Position numbers and translations under genes: made by a program. Of a DNA stretch of 64,000 nucleotides, positions 42,801 through 47,116 are shown piece by piece; the stretch's first letter is position 1, and every line of letters begins with the position of its first letter. Origin of the DNA: Cardinalis cardinalis. Its lineage: Eukaryota; Chordata; Aves; Passeriformes; Cardinalidae. The stretch is taken from assembly GCA_014549065.1 (NCBI GenBank), contig JACDOX010000023.1, forward strand, positions 3,317,805 through 3,381,804. Reading direction: 5' to 3'. A model generated the notes under the pieces. The model worked only from the letters and a program-made list of their open reading frames with translations, ran no database searches and was not told the origin of the DNA.

Positions 42801-43633
42801 ATGGACAAACATCTATGTCAGAAACAAAACTTCCTCCTAAGACTTTACCCTCGAAACTACATTCCTCTTTCAACTACTCTTTGTAAGAAAAGGAAAAGTA
42901 TATAAACAGAAGTAGACTTCTGCAAATGCTACACTGATTTTACTAATATTTTCTCTACAAACACATCATTCTAATAATCCTAAGATTAACTCCTGCAAGC
43001 TTTTCCAGAACCGCATCTTAAATAGCGGGGAGGAAAGAAGAATCCTGTAATAGCCCTTTAACACTGAAAAGCGTATTGGGGTCAGACATCCACCGAAATA
43101 AATAGNGAGGAGGGGATCTCCTCAGGTCCAGGCGTGATTGCCGGCAGAGAGAGGCGAAGGAGCAGCAGAGGCGGAGGAAATTAACTTCAGGAAGCACTTA
43201 AGGAAGGGGCGACATGCCCGGCCGCCCCCGGCAGGGGATGGCCACGTCCAGGCGGCTTCCAGGAGCCACCTGCGCCAGCCGGCACAACAGGAAAAGCTGG
43301 CTGATCGCTGCCATGGACCTCGGCTGCTGCAACAGCGACGCTGGCGACAACAGCGCGCTGAGGCCACGGCGGGACAGCGCTGCCGGCCGGGGGTGCCCTC
43401 AGAGCCAGCCCCGGCACGGACACCCCCTCCCGGAGAGCTCTCTCGCCCCGCGGAGCGGCCTCGCCCCGGCCTCGGAACGGCTCCCCAGGCCGGTGCCTGC
43501 CGCGGCCTCCGAGCCCCCACTCCACCCCCTCCCCGCGCCGGGCCCGCCGCCTCACCACGGCGATCTCCTCGGCGGAGCACTCCAGCAGGCTCTTGTCAAT
43601 GGCCTGCACCTCCGCCTCCAGGTCCGCCGCCAT
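757..43633 (-). CDS. UBR2: UBR2, E3 ubiquitin-protein ligase (N-recognin), 5' 34 exons, 3' end outside window
   Basis: UBR2 recognises destabilising N-terminal residues (N-degrons) and, with an E2 enzyme, ubiquitinates the substrate for proteasomal degradation. In mammals it also acts in male meiosis and on chromatin. Joined exons, using one exon 11, give 3,869 nt: 1,289 codons plus 2 nt. The human protein is about 1,755 residues, so roughly the last quarter lies past position 1. Visible in order are the UBR box (residues 97-168, with D118, D150 and D153 that bind basic N-termini), the ClpS-like N-domain (from about 222), a long helical scaffold, a basic charged helix (about 1024-1060) and the RING-H2 domain (1108-1214). 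The C-terminal autoinhibitory region is missing only because of the window edge. UBR2 rather than UBR1 is chosen from UBR-box residues such as EGPYCQK and the exon 30 sequence. All introns are GT-AG, and no frameshift or internal stop was found. Confidence 0.97.
1066..1163 (-). CDS. UBR2: UBR2 exon 33
   Basis: Completes R1233 and encodes residues 1234-1265 plus one base, LDFSSQPNLTQWIKTVSQQV to RNEDCA. Acceptor TTGACAG and donor GTAAGT. Confidence 0.96.
1496..1657 (-). CDS. UBR2: UBR2 exon 32 (last RING cysteines)
   Basis: Completes R1179 and encodes residues 1180-1232 plus two bases. YFDAVQAKEQRRQQRLR is followed by GEFLCPLCECLSNTVIPLLP, with C1210 and C1213 closing the RING. The donor GTCAGT is non-consensus at position +3. 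Confidence 0.97.
1658..3163 (-). other. UBR2 intron 31
   Basis: Holds the A-rich tract at about 1.9-2.07 kb; otherwise nothing is recognised. Small open frames here match no family I know. Confidence 0.7.
1921..2068. repeat. A-rich low-complexity tract (CAAA/AACC units)
   Basis: Almost G-free DNA of AACCAAACC, AAACAAAAC and CAAACAAA units in UBR2 intron 31. On the transcribed strand it would be a T/G-rich tract. It may be the decayed tail of an older insertion, but no body is recognisable. Confidence 0.8.
3164..3257 (-). CDS. UBR2: UBR2 exon 31 (RING-H2 middle)
   Basis: Completes E1148 and encodes residues 1149-1178 plus two bases, KYDPLFMHPDLSCGTHTGSC then GHIMHAHCWQ. Metal ligands C1168, H1170, H1173 and C1176 are all present. 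Donor GTAAAA. Confidence 0.97.
4128..4327 (-). CDS. UBR2: UBR2 exon 30 (first RING cysteines)
   Basis: Completes S1081 and encodes residues 1082-1147 plus one base. It contains CILCQEEQEVKV, the first zinc pair of the RING-H2 (C1108 and C1111), then AMVLAAFIQRSTVLSKNRNK. Donor GTAAGT and acceptor TTCTAG. Confidence 0.97.
5000..5181 (-). CDS. UBR2: UBR2 exon 29 (basic charged helix)
   Basis: Residues 1021-1080 plus two bases. It starts SSRDKDKAERKRKAEIARLR and contains REKIMAQMSEMQRHF, a strongly charged predicted helix that precedes the RING. The end, LDTSTSGAHEN, has diverged from mammals. Donor GTAAAG. Confidence 0.96.
5930..6010 (-). CDS. UBR2: UBR2 exon 28
   Basis: Residues 994-1020, TFNTIKKLRESSSSSPVVET to NIMEE. 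It is serine- and glutamate-rich, probably a disordered linker before the basic helix. Donor GTAAAA. Confidence 0.96.
6229..6338 (-). CDS. UBR2: UBR2 exon 27
   Basis: Completes K957 and encodes residues 958-993, PGEAPNNSPSILAMLETLQN to MIRWILK. Acceptor TCTCTCAG and donor GTAAAT. Confidence 0.97.
7002..7104 (-). CDS. UBR2: UBR2 exon 26
   Basis: Residues 923-956 plus one base, VLHLIGMALQEEKQHLENLS to FTQKIS. Residues 941-945 read LSEEN, where I recall VTEEH in human. Donor GTATGC. Confidence 0.96.
7105..8990 (-). other. UBR2 intron 25
   Basis: AT-rich with six or so isolated N bases. No repeat, exon or RNA gene is seen. Confidence 0.6.
8991..9145 (-). CDS. UBR2: UBR2 exon 25
   Basis: Completes A871 and encodes residues 872-922. 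A proline-rich start (LPPPALPPF) is followed by CPLFASLVNILQSDVM and WAVEHNGYAWSESMLQR. Donor GTATGG. A CR1 3' end lies about 100 bp upstream of the acceptor. Confidence 0.97.
9243..9298 (+). mobile_element. CR1 3' terminal remnant in UBR2 intron 24
   Basis: Only the last 55 or so bases of a CR1 remain: GGTGGAACCAGATGACCTTT, then TTCCAACCCAAATCCTTCC and ATGATCC. It is diverged and antisense to UBR2, about 100 bp upstream of the exon 25 acceptor. Confidence 0.75.
9579..9627 (-). CDS. UBR2: UBR2 exon 24
   Basis: A 49-bp exon for residues 855-870 plus one base, AEEAQRKLRRQNREDT. It is a short charged helix. Donor GTATTT and acceptor TTTCAG. Confidence 0.94.
10158..10260 (-). CDS. UBR2: UBR2 exon 23
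   Basis: Completes K820 and encodes residues 821-854, KPGLTGRGLYELKPECAKNF to RAEQSK. Acceptor TTTTGTAG and donor GTAACT. Confidence 0.97.
10517..10569 (-). CDS. UBR2: UBR2 exon 22
   Basis: A small exon for residues 803-819 plus two bases, ENRETGMESVIEEVACF. Donor GTATGT. It joins in frame to the KKPG start of exon 23. Confidence 0.94.
10570..11860 (-). other. UBR2 intron 21
   Basis: AT-rich, with nothing recognised apart from several N bases. Confidence 0.6.
11861..11985 (-). CDS. UBR2: UBR2 exon 21
   Basis: Completes G761 and encodes residues 762-802, ERFSPGIGQVNATDEIKREI to ALPED. Donor GTAAGT. Strongly conserved with mammalian UBR2. Confidence 0.97.
12275..12338 (-). CDS. UBR2: UBR2 exon 20
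   Basis: Residues 740-760 plus one base, DVVQQNNTLIEEMLYLIIMI and V. Donor GTAAGT and acceptor CTTCAG. Confidence 0.96.
12687..12809 (-). CDS. UBR2: UBR2 exon 19
   Basis: Residues 699-739, TGVSMMDPNHFLMIMLSRFE to RFSTENTNK. The last residues differ from human, where I recall SSEITHK. The donor GTATTT is weak. Confidence 0.95.
12810..14096 (-). other. UBR2 intron 18
   Basis: AT-rich DNA; no repeat or conserved element is recognised. Confidence 0.6.
14097..14162 (-). CDS. UBR2: UBR2 exon 18
   Basis: A 22-codon exon for residues 677-698, IYYYHNVKCRREMFDKDIVM and LQ. Phase 0 at both ends, acceptor TTTTTCAG, donor GTAACC. Confidence 0.96.
14868..14928. repeat. Degenerate CCTATT microsatellite
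   Basis: About seven imperfect copies of TCCTATTA/TCCATTCC in UBR2 intron 17. Confidence 0.75.
16030..16389 (+). mobile_element. CR1 LINE 3' fragment in UBR2 intron 17
   Basis: Recognisable from TGGTGAGGTTCCACCTCGAG, then GGAGGTTCAGGTTGGACATT, to a tail of CAACCCAATCGATTCTGCG-ATTCTGTGA, a diverged 8-bp CR1 tail repeat. It is antisense to UBR2 and ends 57 bp from the donor side of exon 17. Confidence 0.9.
16446..16556 (-). CDS. UBR2: UBR2 exon 17
   Basis: Residues 640-676, SELSPPMLIEHPLRCLVLCA to FSLVNQ. It contains the near-invariant AQVHAGMWRRNG stretch. Donor GTAAGT and acceptor AATGCAG. Confidence 0.97.
17327..17388 (-). CDS. UBR2: UBR2 exon 16
   Basis: A small exon that completes G619 and encodes residues 620-639, LHVLLSKTEVAYKFPELLPL. 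Acceptor TTTTGTAG and donor GTATGT. Confidence 0.95.
18428..18611 (-). CDS. UBR2: UBR2 exon 15
   Basis: Residues 558-618 plus one base, EKVLIEAYKKCLTVLMQCHS to VSRLLA. It includes the conserved CGHSVETIRYCVSQEKVSIH block shared by UBR1 and UBR2. Donor GTATGA. Confidence 0.97.
19367..19495 (-). CDS. UBR2: UBR2 exon 14
   Basis: Residues 515-557, GMDPITRQVGQHIEMEPEWE to DWCALD, 43 whole codons. Acceptor TACTAG and donor GTAAGT. Confidence 0.97.
20032..20131 (-). CDS. UBR2: UBR2 exon 13
   Basis: Completes K481 and encodes residues 482-514, YVLISKPTEWSDDLRRKFLE to LLKCMQ. Only 90 nt separate it from exon 12. Donor GTACGT. Confidence 0.97.
20222..20385 (-). CDS. UBR2: UBR2 exon 12
   Basis: Residues 427-480 plus two bases of K481, from ARMLITEENLMTTIIKTFMD to VQSLILDL. 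Highly conserved with mammalian UBR2. Donor GTAAGT and acceptor GGCCTAG. Confidence 0.97.
20386..22661 (-). other. UBR2 intron between exons 11b and 12
   Basis: The intron that must be removed after either exon 11 copy. It is AT-rich with several N bases, and no repeat is recognised. Splicing control elements for the exon 11 choice could lie here, but none is identifiable by eye. Confidence 0.6.
22662..22760 (-). CDS. UBR2: UBR2 exon 11b (downstream alternative copy)
   Basis: Also 33 codons in phase 0/0. It reads NYERLQSDFMKDDHDREFSI first and ends FTVPSL. By eye 20 of 33 residues match exon 11a, with the DDH, LS, Q and FTVP positions kept. Acceptor TTAATAG and donor GTAAGT are both good. 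Including either copy alone gives a protein of the same length. Skipping both or including both would also keep frame, so mutual exclusion is inferred, not seen. Confidence 0.93.
22832..22930 (-). CDS. UBR2: UBR2 exon 11a (upstream alternative copy)
   Basis: A 33-codon exon, phase 0 at both ends, reading NYRQLQRDYMEDDHERAVSV first and ending FTVPTL. It has acceptor TTGTTTAG and donor GTGAGT. It closely resembles the reference mammalian UBR2 segment at residues 394-426. It is the first of two homologous copies; exon 11b follows after 71 nt. Confidence 0.94.
23594..23682 (-). CDS. UBR2: UBR2 exon 10
   Basis: Completes G364 and encodes residues 365-393, ARNVYHQLFMSSLLMDLKYK to RFAR. It ends in phase 0, so it can join either copy of exon 11. 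Donor GTAAGT. Confidence 0.96.
23683..27802 (-). other. UBR2 introns 8 and 9 (exon 9 inside)
   Basis: Apart from exon 9 at 25,201-25,308, this stretch shows AT-rich DNA with no recognisable element. Small open frames at 25.9-26.1 kb overlap on both strands and look random. Confidence 0.6.
25201..25308 (-). CDS. UBR2: UBR2 exon 9
   Basis: Completes D328 and encodes residues 329-363 plus one base, from GLRRILCQVGLQEGPDGENS to DSKLWK. This is part of the helical scaffold downstream of the N-domain. Donor GTGAGT. Confidence 0.96.
27803..27923 (-). CDS. UBR2: UBR2 exon 8
   Basis: Residues 288-327 plus one base. It reads RNTSRQTKPLKVQVMHSSIV at its start and ends at VIGYS. The acceptor is TTTTTAAG and the donor is GTGGGC, a weaker donor than most in this gene. 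Confidence 0.96.
27924..30986 (-). other. UBR2 introns 6 and 7 (exon 7 inside)
   Basis: Holds exon 7 at 29,169-29,231 and short TA-rich runs near 28,676-28,697. Nothing else is recognised. Confidence 0.6.
29169..29231 (-). CDS. UBR2: UBR2 exon 7
   Basis: A 21-codon exon for residues 267-287, GRRSVRYGDFQYCDQAKSVI and V, which ends the conserved N-domain strand region. Acceptor TTTGCAG and donor GTAAGT. Phase 0 at both ends. Confidence 0.96.
30987..31125 (-). CDS. UBR2: UBR2 exon 6 (ClpS-like N-domain)
   Basis: Completes I220 and encodes residues 221-266. The block YYCMLFNDEVHTYEQV is the ClpS-homologous signature; N232 and D233 correspond to the ClpS Asn-Asp pair that holds bulky hydrophobic N-termini. 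The acceptor is unusual: a 27-bp tandem duplication lies directly upstream of it. Confidence 0.96.
31129..31182. repeat. 27-bp tandem duplication beside the exon 6 acceptor
   Basis: Two copies of a 27-bp unit with core GATTGAATTTATGTCA are followed by a partial third copy (AAAGCAATG). The array starts 3 bp from the UBR2 exon 6 acceptor, so it duplicates the branch-point and polypyrimidine area of that splice site. Confidence 0.88.
31375..31502 (-). CDS. UBR2: UBR2 exon 5
   Basis: Residues 178-219 plus two bases of residue 220, running from DPLVHLPEDM through ITFKYAVDILTWEKE to LEM. This is the linker between the UBR box and the N-domain. The donor is GTAAGT and the acceptor is TTTCCAG. Confidence 0.97.
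31503..34281 (-). other. UBR2 intron 4
   Basis: Nearly 2.8 kb of AT-rich DNA. No repeat family, exon or RNA gene is recognised. Confidence 0.6.
34282..34395 (-). CDS. UBR2: UBR2 exon 4 (end of UBR box)
   Basis: Residues 140-177, starting MTTSGGGGFCDCGDTEAW. It supplies zinc ligands C149, C151, C163 and H166 and the arginine-binding acids D150 and D153. The codon for residue 166 is read as CAN because of one ambiguous base, so His is expected but Gln is formally possible. The exon is a whole number of codons (38). Confidence 0.97.
34396..38209 (-). other. UBR2 introns 2 and 3 (exon 3 inside)
   Basis: Contains exon 3 at 35,761-35,839, a short CA run at about 35,707-35,718 and an A tract upstream of exon 3. 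No mobile element is recognised. Confidence 0.6.
35761..35839 (-). CDS. UBR2: UBR2 exon 3 (UBR box core)
   Basis: Completes R113 and encodes residues 114-139, DCAVDPTCVLCMECF to HRYR. It carries zinc ligands C115, C124, C127, H133 and H136, and the acidic substrate-binding residue D118. Residue 135 is Glu, where I recall Asp in human. It ends in phase 0 at donor GTTAGT. Confidence 0.96.
38210..38469 (-). CDS. UBR2: UBR2 exon 2
   Basis: Residues 27-112 plus two bases of R113. It reads from KWLQAND to EPTYSC. It includes the conserved block LLGPMEWYLCGEDPAFGF and the start of the UBR box, with zinc ligands C99 and C112 and the peptide-pocket residue F103. It is flanked by acceptor AAAAG and donor GTAG. 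Confidence 0.96.
38470..43555 (-). other. UBR2 intron 1
   Basis: The largest intron in the window (5.1 kb). It carries the antisense LTR at 39,018-40,098. The promoter-proximal 400 bp belong to the CpG island. The middle part (40.1-43.1 kb) is AT-rich and featureless. Confidence 0.75.
39018..40098 (+). mobile_element. ERV LTR-like element in UBR2 intron 1, plus strand
   Basis: It begins TGTGGTGTTAGA and ends GGTCAACTTACTACA, giving TG...CA with roughly inverted termini. The 3' part (ATTACCCTACTCTGATTTG, then CCCTAGTCGAGTCTGTTTTG) matches a common avian ERVL-type LTR that I recognise. The middle, about 39,350-39,720, is a degenerate tandem array of a CTGGAGCAG...CATGGGA motif. Target duplications are not evident. 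It is antisense to UBR2, and no retroviral ORF is attached. Confidence 0.78.
43556..43633 (-). CDS. UBR2: UBR2 exon 1 (coding part), start codon
   Basis: This encodes residues 1-26, starting MAADLEAEVQAID and ending EEIAV. The start ATG at 43,633-43,631 follows a purine-poor GC-rich leader and matches the N-terminus of mammalian UBR2. The donor is GTGAGG at 43,555. The last codon is GTG (Val), where I recall Gly in human. The exon ends in phase 0. Confidence 0.93.
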
Positions 43634-43955
43634 CTTCTGCCTCCTCCTGCCCCCCTGCCCCACGCCGCCGAGGCCGAGGCCGAGGCCGAGGCCGGGACAG
43701 CCGGAACGGGGCCCGGGCGGCCGCCCAGCCCGGGGAACACACACTTCCGCCCCGCCTCCCGCACGTCACCGCCCGCCGCGCCGCGTTCTGGGGGCTGCAG
43801 TCCTTCCGCGGCGCTGCTCCGCCGACACACGGCGGTCCGTGCCGTGTACACGGTCCCGGGGCAGGACCGGGAGCCGCGGGAGCTGCGGGGCCAGGCCGGC
43901 AGTCGGTACCCGCCCCCGGCCGCCTCCGCGGGCCGCTGCCCTTCTCGCGGAAGGG
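43634..43955 (-). promoter_or_regulatory. UBR2: UBR2 core promoter and 5' UTR in a CpG island
   Basis: GC-rich DNA directly upstream of the UBR2 start codon, with no TATA box. On the minus strand I see an ETS core (GCGGAAGTG, 43,742-43,750), a GC box (about 43,750-43,760), a CRE-like TGACGTG (about 43,763-43,769), a second ETS-like GCGGAAGG near 43,803, and a degenerate ZNF143/THAP11-type site (ACTGCAGCCCCCAGAACGC, 43,783-43,802). This is a typical housekeeping promoter. The transcription start is probably within 43,650-43,750, but the sequence alone cannot fix it. Confidence 0.75.
43667..43696. repeat. GCCGAG hexanucleotide repeat in the UBR2 5' leader
   Basis: Four perfect GCCGAG units are followed by one GCCGGG, starting 33 bp upstream of the UBR2 ATG. 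This is probably transcribed as part of the 5' UTR and could vary in length. Confidence 0.9.
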
Positions 43956-43956
43956 A

Positions 43957-44605
43957 ATCCCAGGATCACGGGATGGGTCAGGCTGGAAGGGACCACATCT
44001 GGTCCAACCTCCCTGCTCAAGCAGGGTCATCCCACAGCACACGGCACAGGTTTTCATTCAGACGGTTCTTGAGTATCTCCAGTGAGGGAANCTCCACAGC
44101 NTCTCTGAGCAATCTGTTCCAGTGCTCAGTCACTGCACTGTAAAGAAGTTCTTTCTCAAGTTCAGGTGGAAGTTTTGTGCATCAATTTCTACCCCTTGCC
44201 TCTTGTCCTGTTGCTCAGCAGCNCTGAGAAGAGCCCAGCTCCATCCTCTTGACACNATCCCTTCACATCCTGGTAGACATTGATGAGATCACGTCTCAGT
44301 CATCTCTTCTTGAGGCTGAACAGGCCCAGCTCCCTCAGCCTTTCCTCAGAAGAGAGATGCCCCAGTCTCTCAGNCATCCTCACTGCCCTCCGCTGGACCT
44401 GCTGCAAAAGCTCCACATCTCTTTCATACTGAGGAGCCCAGAACCAGACACAGCACTCCAGATGAGGCTTCNCTACAGCTGGATAGAGGGGCAGGATCAC
44501 CCCTCCTGCCCTGCTNGCAATGCTCTTCCTAATGCACCCCAGGATTTTGTTGGCTGCCTTGGCCACAAGGANGCTGCTGGCTCATGGACAGCTTGTTGAA
44601 CAGCA
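43957..44605 (-). mobile_element. CR1 LINE, 5'-truncated, minus strand
   Basis: The plus strand begins with the reverse complement of a CR1 3' end (GGCTGGAAGGGACC, then TCCAACCTCCCTG). It continues through the 3' UTR into the end of the reverse transcriptase ORF: on the minus strand, AANKILGCIRK, AGGVILPLYPAV and ERLRELGLFSLKKR at 44,300-44,566. The frame holds several N bases. Similarity stops near 44,605. Its 3' end abuts the UBR2 CpG island. Confidence 0.92.
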
Positions 44606-46546
44606 GCACCACCAGCTTGTTCACCAGCCTCCCCCAGTGCCAAGCAATGTCTAGGACTGGGGACATCTCCAGTGCGGCTGGCAAAACTGGGTGCCCCCCT
44701 CAGCTGAAATGCCCTTGTCAGCACTTGCCAGTGGGCAGTGAGGGCTCCCTGGAAACCNCCAACATTCCATGCAGGTGGAAAGAAAATAAACCAGTAAATT
44801 ATATGAATGCGGCATCTATNGCTTTAAGACAAGTGTTACTAAATAGCAGAAACTATAAATTCTGTTGCTCAGCTTCCAGTGGGTGACCCAAACTGAGGCG
44901 TGGCTTGCTCACTCAAGTGGGGAGGCCAGTCTGCCTCTCAAGAAACAAGCCACCACCACGGAACCCAGCAAACAATCATCCTCCATAACCCATTTTCAGC
45001 ACATACAGGCTCAGCATCTTGCGAGGCCTTTCTGAAAACCTGTTGTACCACTGCTGTACCCATGGGCTTGCCTTGCACCTCTGTAATTACAGCTGGGCCC
45101 AAACCAAGCAGACGTGTCTGACTGTGCGGGCAGCCACAGGGCACCTGAGTGTGCTGAGGTTTAAAAACACACCTTCCTTCACTTGCTGGCAACTTCTGCA
45201 TGACATAAGCACAAACGGAGCACTATTTCTACCTCGCACCTCCTATCAGCCTTCATGGCTGAGATAAGGACCCACCCAGCAGGACCCTAACCCAGCAAAT
45301 CCTGCTAAGGAAATCTGTGCTCTGGAGAATTTACACTTCCAAGTCTAGACAATGCACGAGAGGGGAATAAACAGGTAGGAAAGGCAGACCAAGTCATACC
45401 TGCCTGCAGTGCTAGCTGAAGGCACCTTAAAAGGTTGCCTTTGCCAAACAGTGCGAAGTTACAGCAAAGCTGTGCATTGAGAGTGAGTGCTGCTTCACAT
45501 CTTATATTCCTTAAAACTTTGTAACCATTCTCATAGTGAGTATGCCTGGTTGCTTCTTTCTTTTTTTTATCTCCTTTTTCTCTCCCTTCTCCTCATTCTC
45601 CCCTCAATTAATAATTTACATATCGAATTTCCCAAGAATATGCATAAATTCCTTTTGTATGTACCTTTCCTATATGCAGGGTACATATTTTACTGTACTT
45701 ATTTTTATCTCCTTTGCCACTTCTAAAGTAATTGTTCTTAAAACGCAGAAAATAATCATACATTCAGAAGATCAGTAAAGCCCACACTATTTATCATTCA
45801 TGCACTGTGCATGCCTAAGGAATACAGAACATGAATCTTCTTTGGAAAATAGCACAGGGTAAAGGAAAGCTGTATGACTTAATTGTTTCCCTTCCTGAGC
45901 TGCACAAAGAAAATGTTAGAAAAGTCCTGGAGTTTAGTAATGTGAAATGCATCTTATTTTACCTAGCAAAGTGGGCAACCCAAACAGAAATTACCTTACA
46001 AAGCCATTATTTCAATATGAACATAACAACTTCCTGAGTATAATTTTTTACAGCTTTGGGAAGAATTTTCCATAATATTTAGCCTGTGCCATTTACTTTA
46101 AGCAAAGACACTATTCAAATTCAGGAATAATAATTGAGGAGAATGCCTTTATCTTCTGCCAAAAAGCCTACATCTTACCAAGTAAGACTTAACAGATAAA
46201 AACTGAAAAAGACANACAATTTCAATGTTTCAGTAGGGTTTATAGTAAACCTTCATGGCATTTCTCTGCTCTAGCTGAGACNTTTCTGAGCCTCACCATG
46301 CTTTCAACACACAAGATAGCCCATAGAATGCTACAGACCATGATTATGAAAGATAGAGATGTCATCTATACCTCATTCATCTCCCGACCTCTCTGTTCAA
46401 GCACTGCTTGCCTCTGCCATTAAAAATAAAAATTAAAAAAAAAAAAAACCAACCAAAACCTAAATGCTAATTTGACTGGGAATCAATTAACTTCAATGAG
46501 TATTTTTAATAAACGCTGTGTCCGTTAAGAACACAATGTAAAAAGG
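44606..46546. other. Intergenic, no gene seen
   Basis: A moderately GC-rich part (44.6-45.4 kb) is followed by AT-rich DNA with an A tract at about 46,420-46,450. Open frames of 70-100 codons overlap on opposite strands and show no known domain. Confidence 0.55.
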
Positions 46547-47116
46547 TGCCCTGGTTTAACCCCAGACAGCAACCAAGCACCACAGAGCCACCTGCTTACC
46601 CCCCAACCAGTAGGATTGGGGAAAGAATTGGGAGGGTAAAAGGTAGAAAACTTGTGACTTGAGATAAAGACAATTTAATGGGTAAAGCAAAAGCTGCATT
46701 CACAAACAAATAAAAACAAGGAATCAATTCACTGCTTCCCAAGGGCAGGCAGCTGTTCAGCCATCTCCAGGAAAGCAGGACTTGATCACACGTAGCATTA
46801 ATTTGGAAAGACAAANACCATCACTCAAAAAGTTCCTCCCTTTTCCCTCTGTTCCCCATTTTATACACTGAGCATGTCTGGAATACCCCTTTGGTCAGCT
46901 AGGGTCATCTGTCCCAGCAGCGTCTCCTCCCAACATCTCATGCACCCCAAACTTACCAGCGTGGAAGTACAAAAAGCAGAAAGCTGTGTCAGCCCCTCTC
47001 AGCAATAACAAAAACCATCTCCATATTATCAACCATGTGTTCAGCACAAATCCAAAATAGAGCCCCATACTAGAGAACCACTGGGAAGAAAAATAACTCC
47101 ATCCTAAACCAGCACA
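46547..47116 (-). mobile_element. Solitary LTR of an endogenous retrovirus, minus strand
   Basis: On the minus strand it starts TGTGCTGGTTTAGGATGG and ends GGTTAAACCAGGGCA, so the TG...CA ends and the inverted CTGGTTTA/TAAACCAG pair are intact. Flanks AAAGG and ATAGG look like a 5-bp target duplication with one mismatch. A TATAAAA box lies at 46,860-46,866 (GTGTATAAAATGG). No gag, pol or env sequence is attached, so only a solo LTR remains. The sequence resembles an LTR family I recognise from songbird genomes. Confidence 0.85.

Larger units (their letters stand above)
43130..43955. other. CpG island over UBR2 exon 1
   Basis: CpG dinucleotides are dense through this stretch and scarce on both sides. 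The island covers the promoter, exon 1 and the first 400 bp of intron 1. It ends abruptly at a CR1 element on the upstream side. Long open frames on both strands here are a by-product of GC richness. Confidence 0.85.

Noticed and set aside
43138..44143. Overlapping long open frames on both strands near 43-44 kb
   Set aside because: They arise from the stop-poor CpG island and run into the CR1. The only real coding DNA there is UBR2 exon 1.
44900..45267. Overlapping 70-90-codon frames
   Set aside because: They lie on opposite strands with no recognisable domain; this is moderately GC-rich intergenic DNA.
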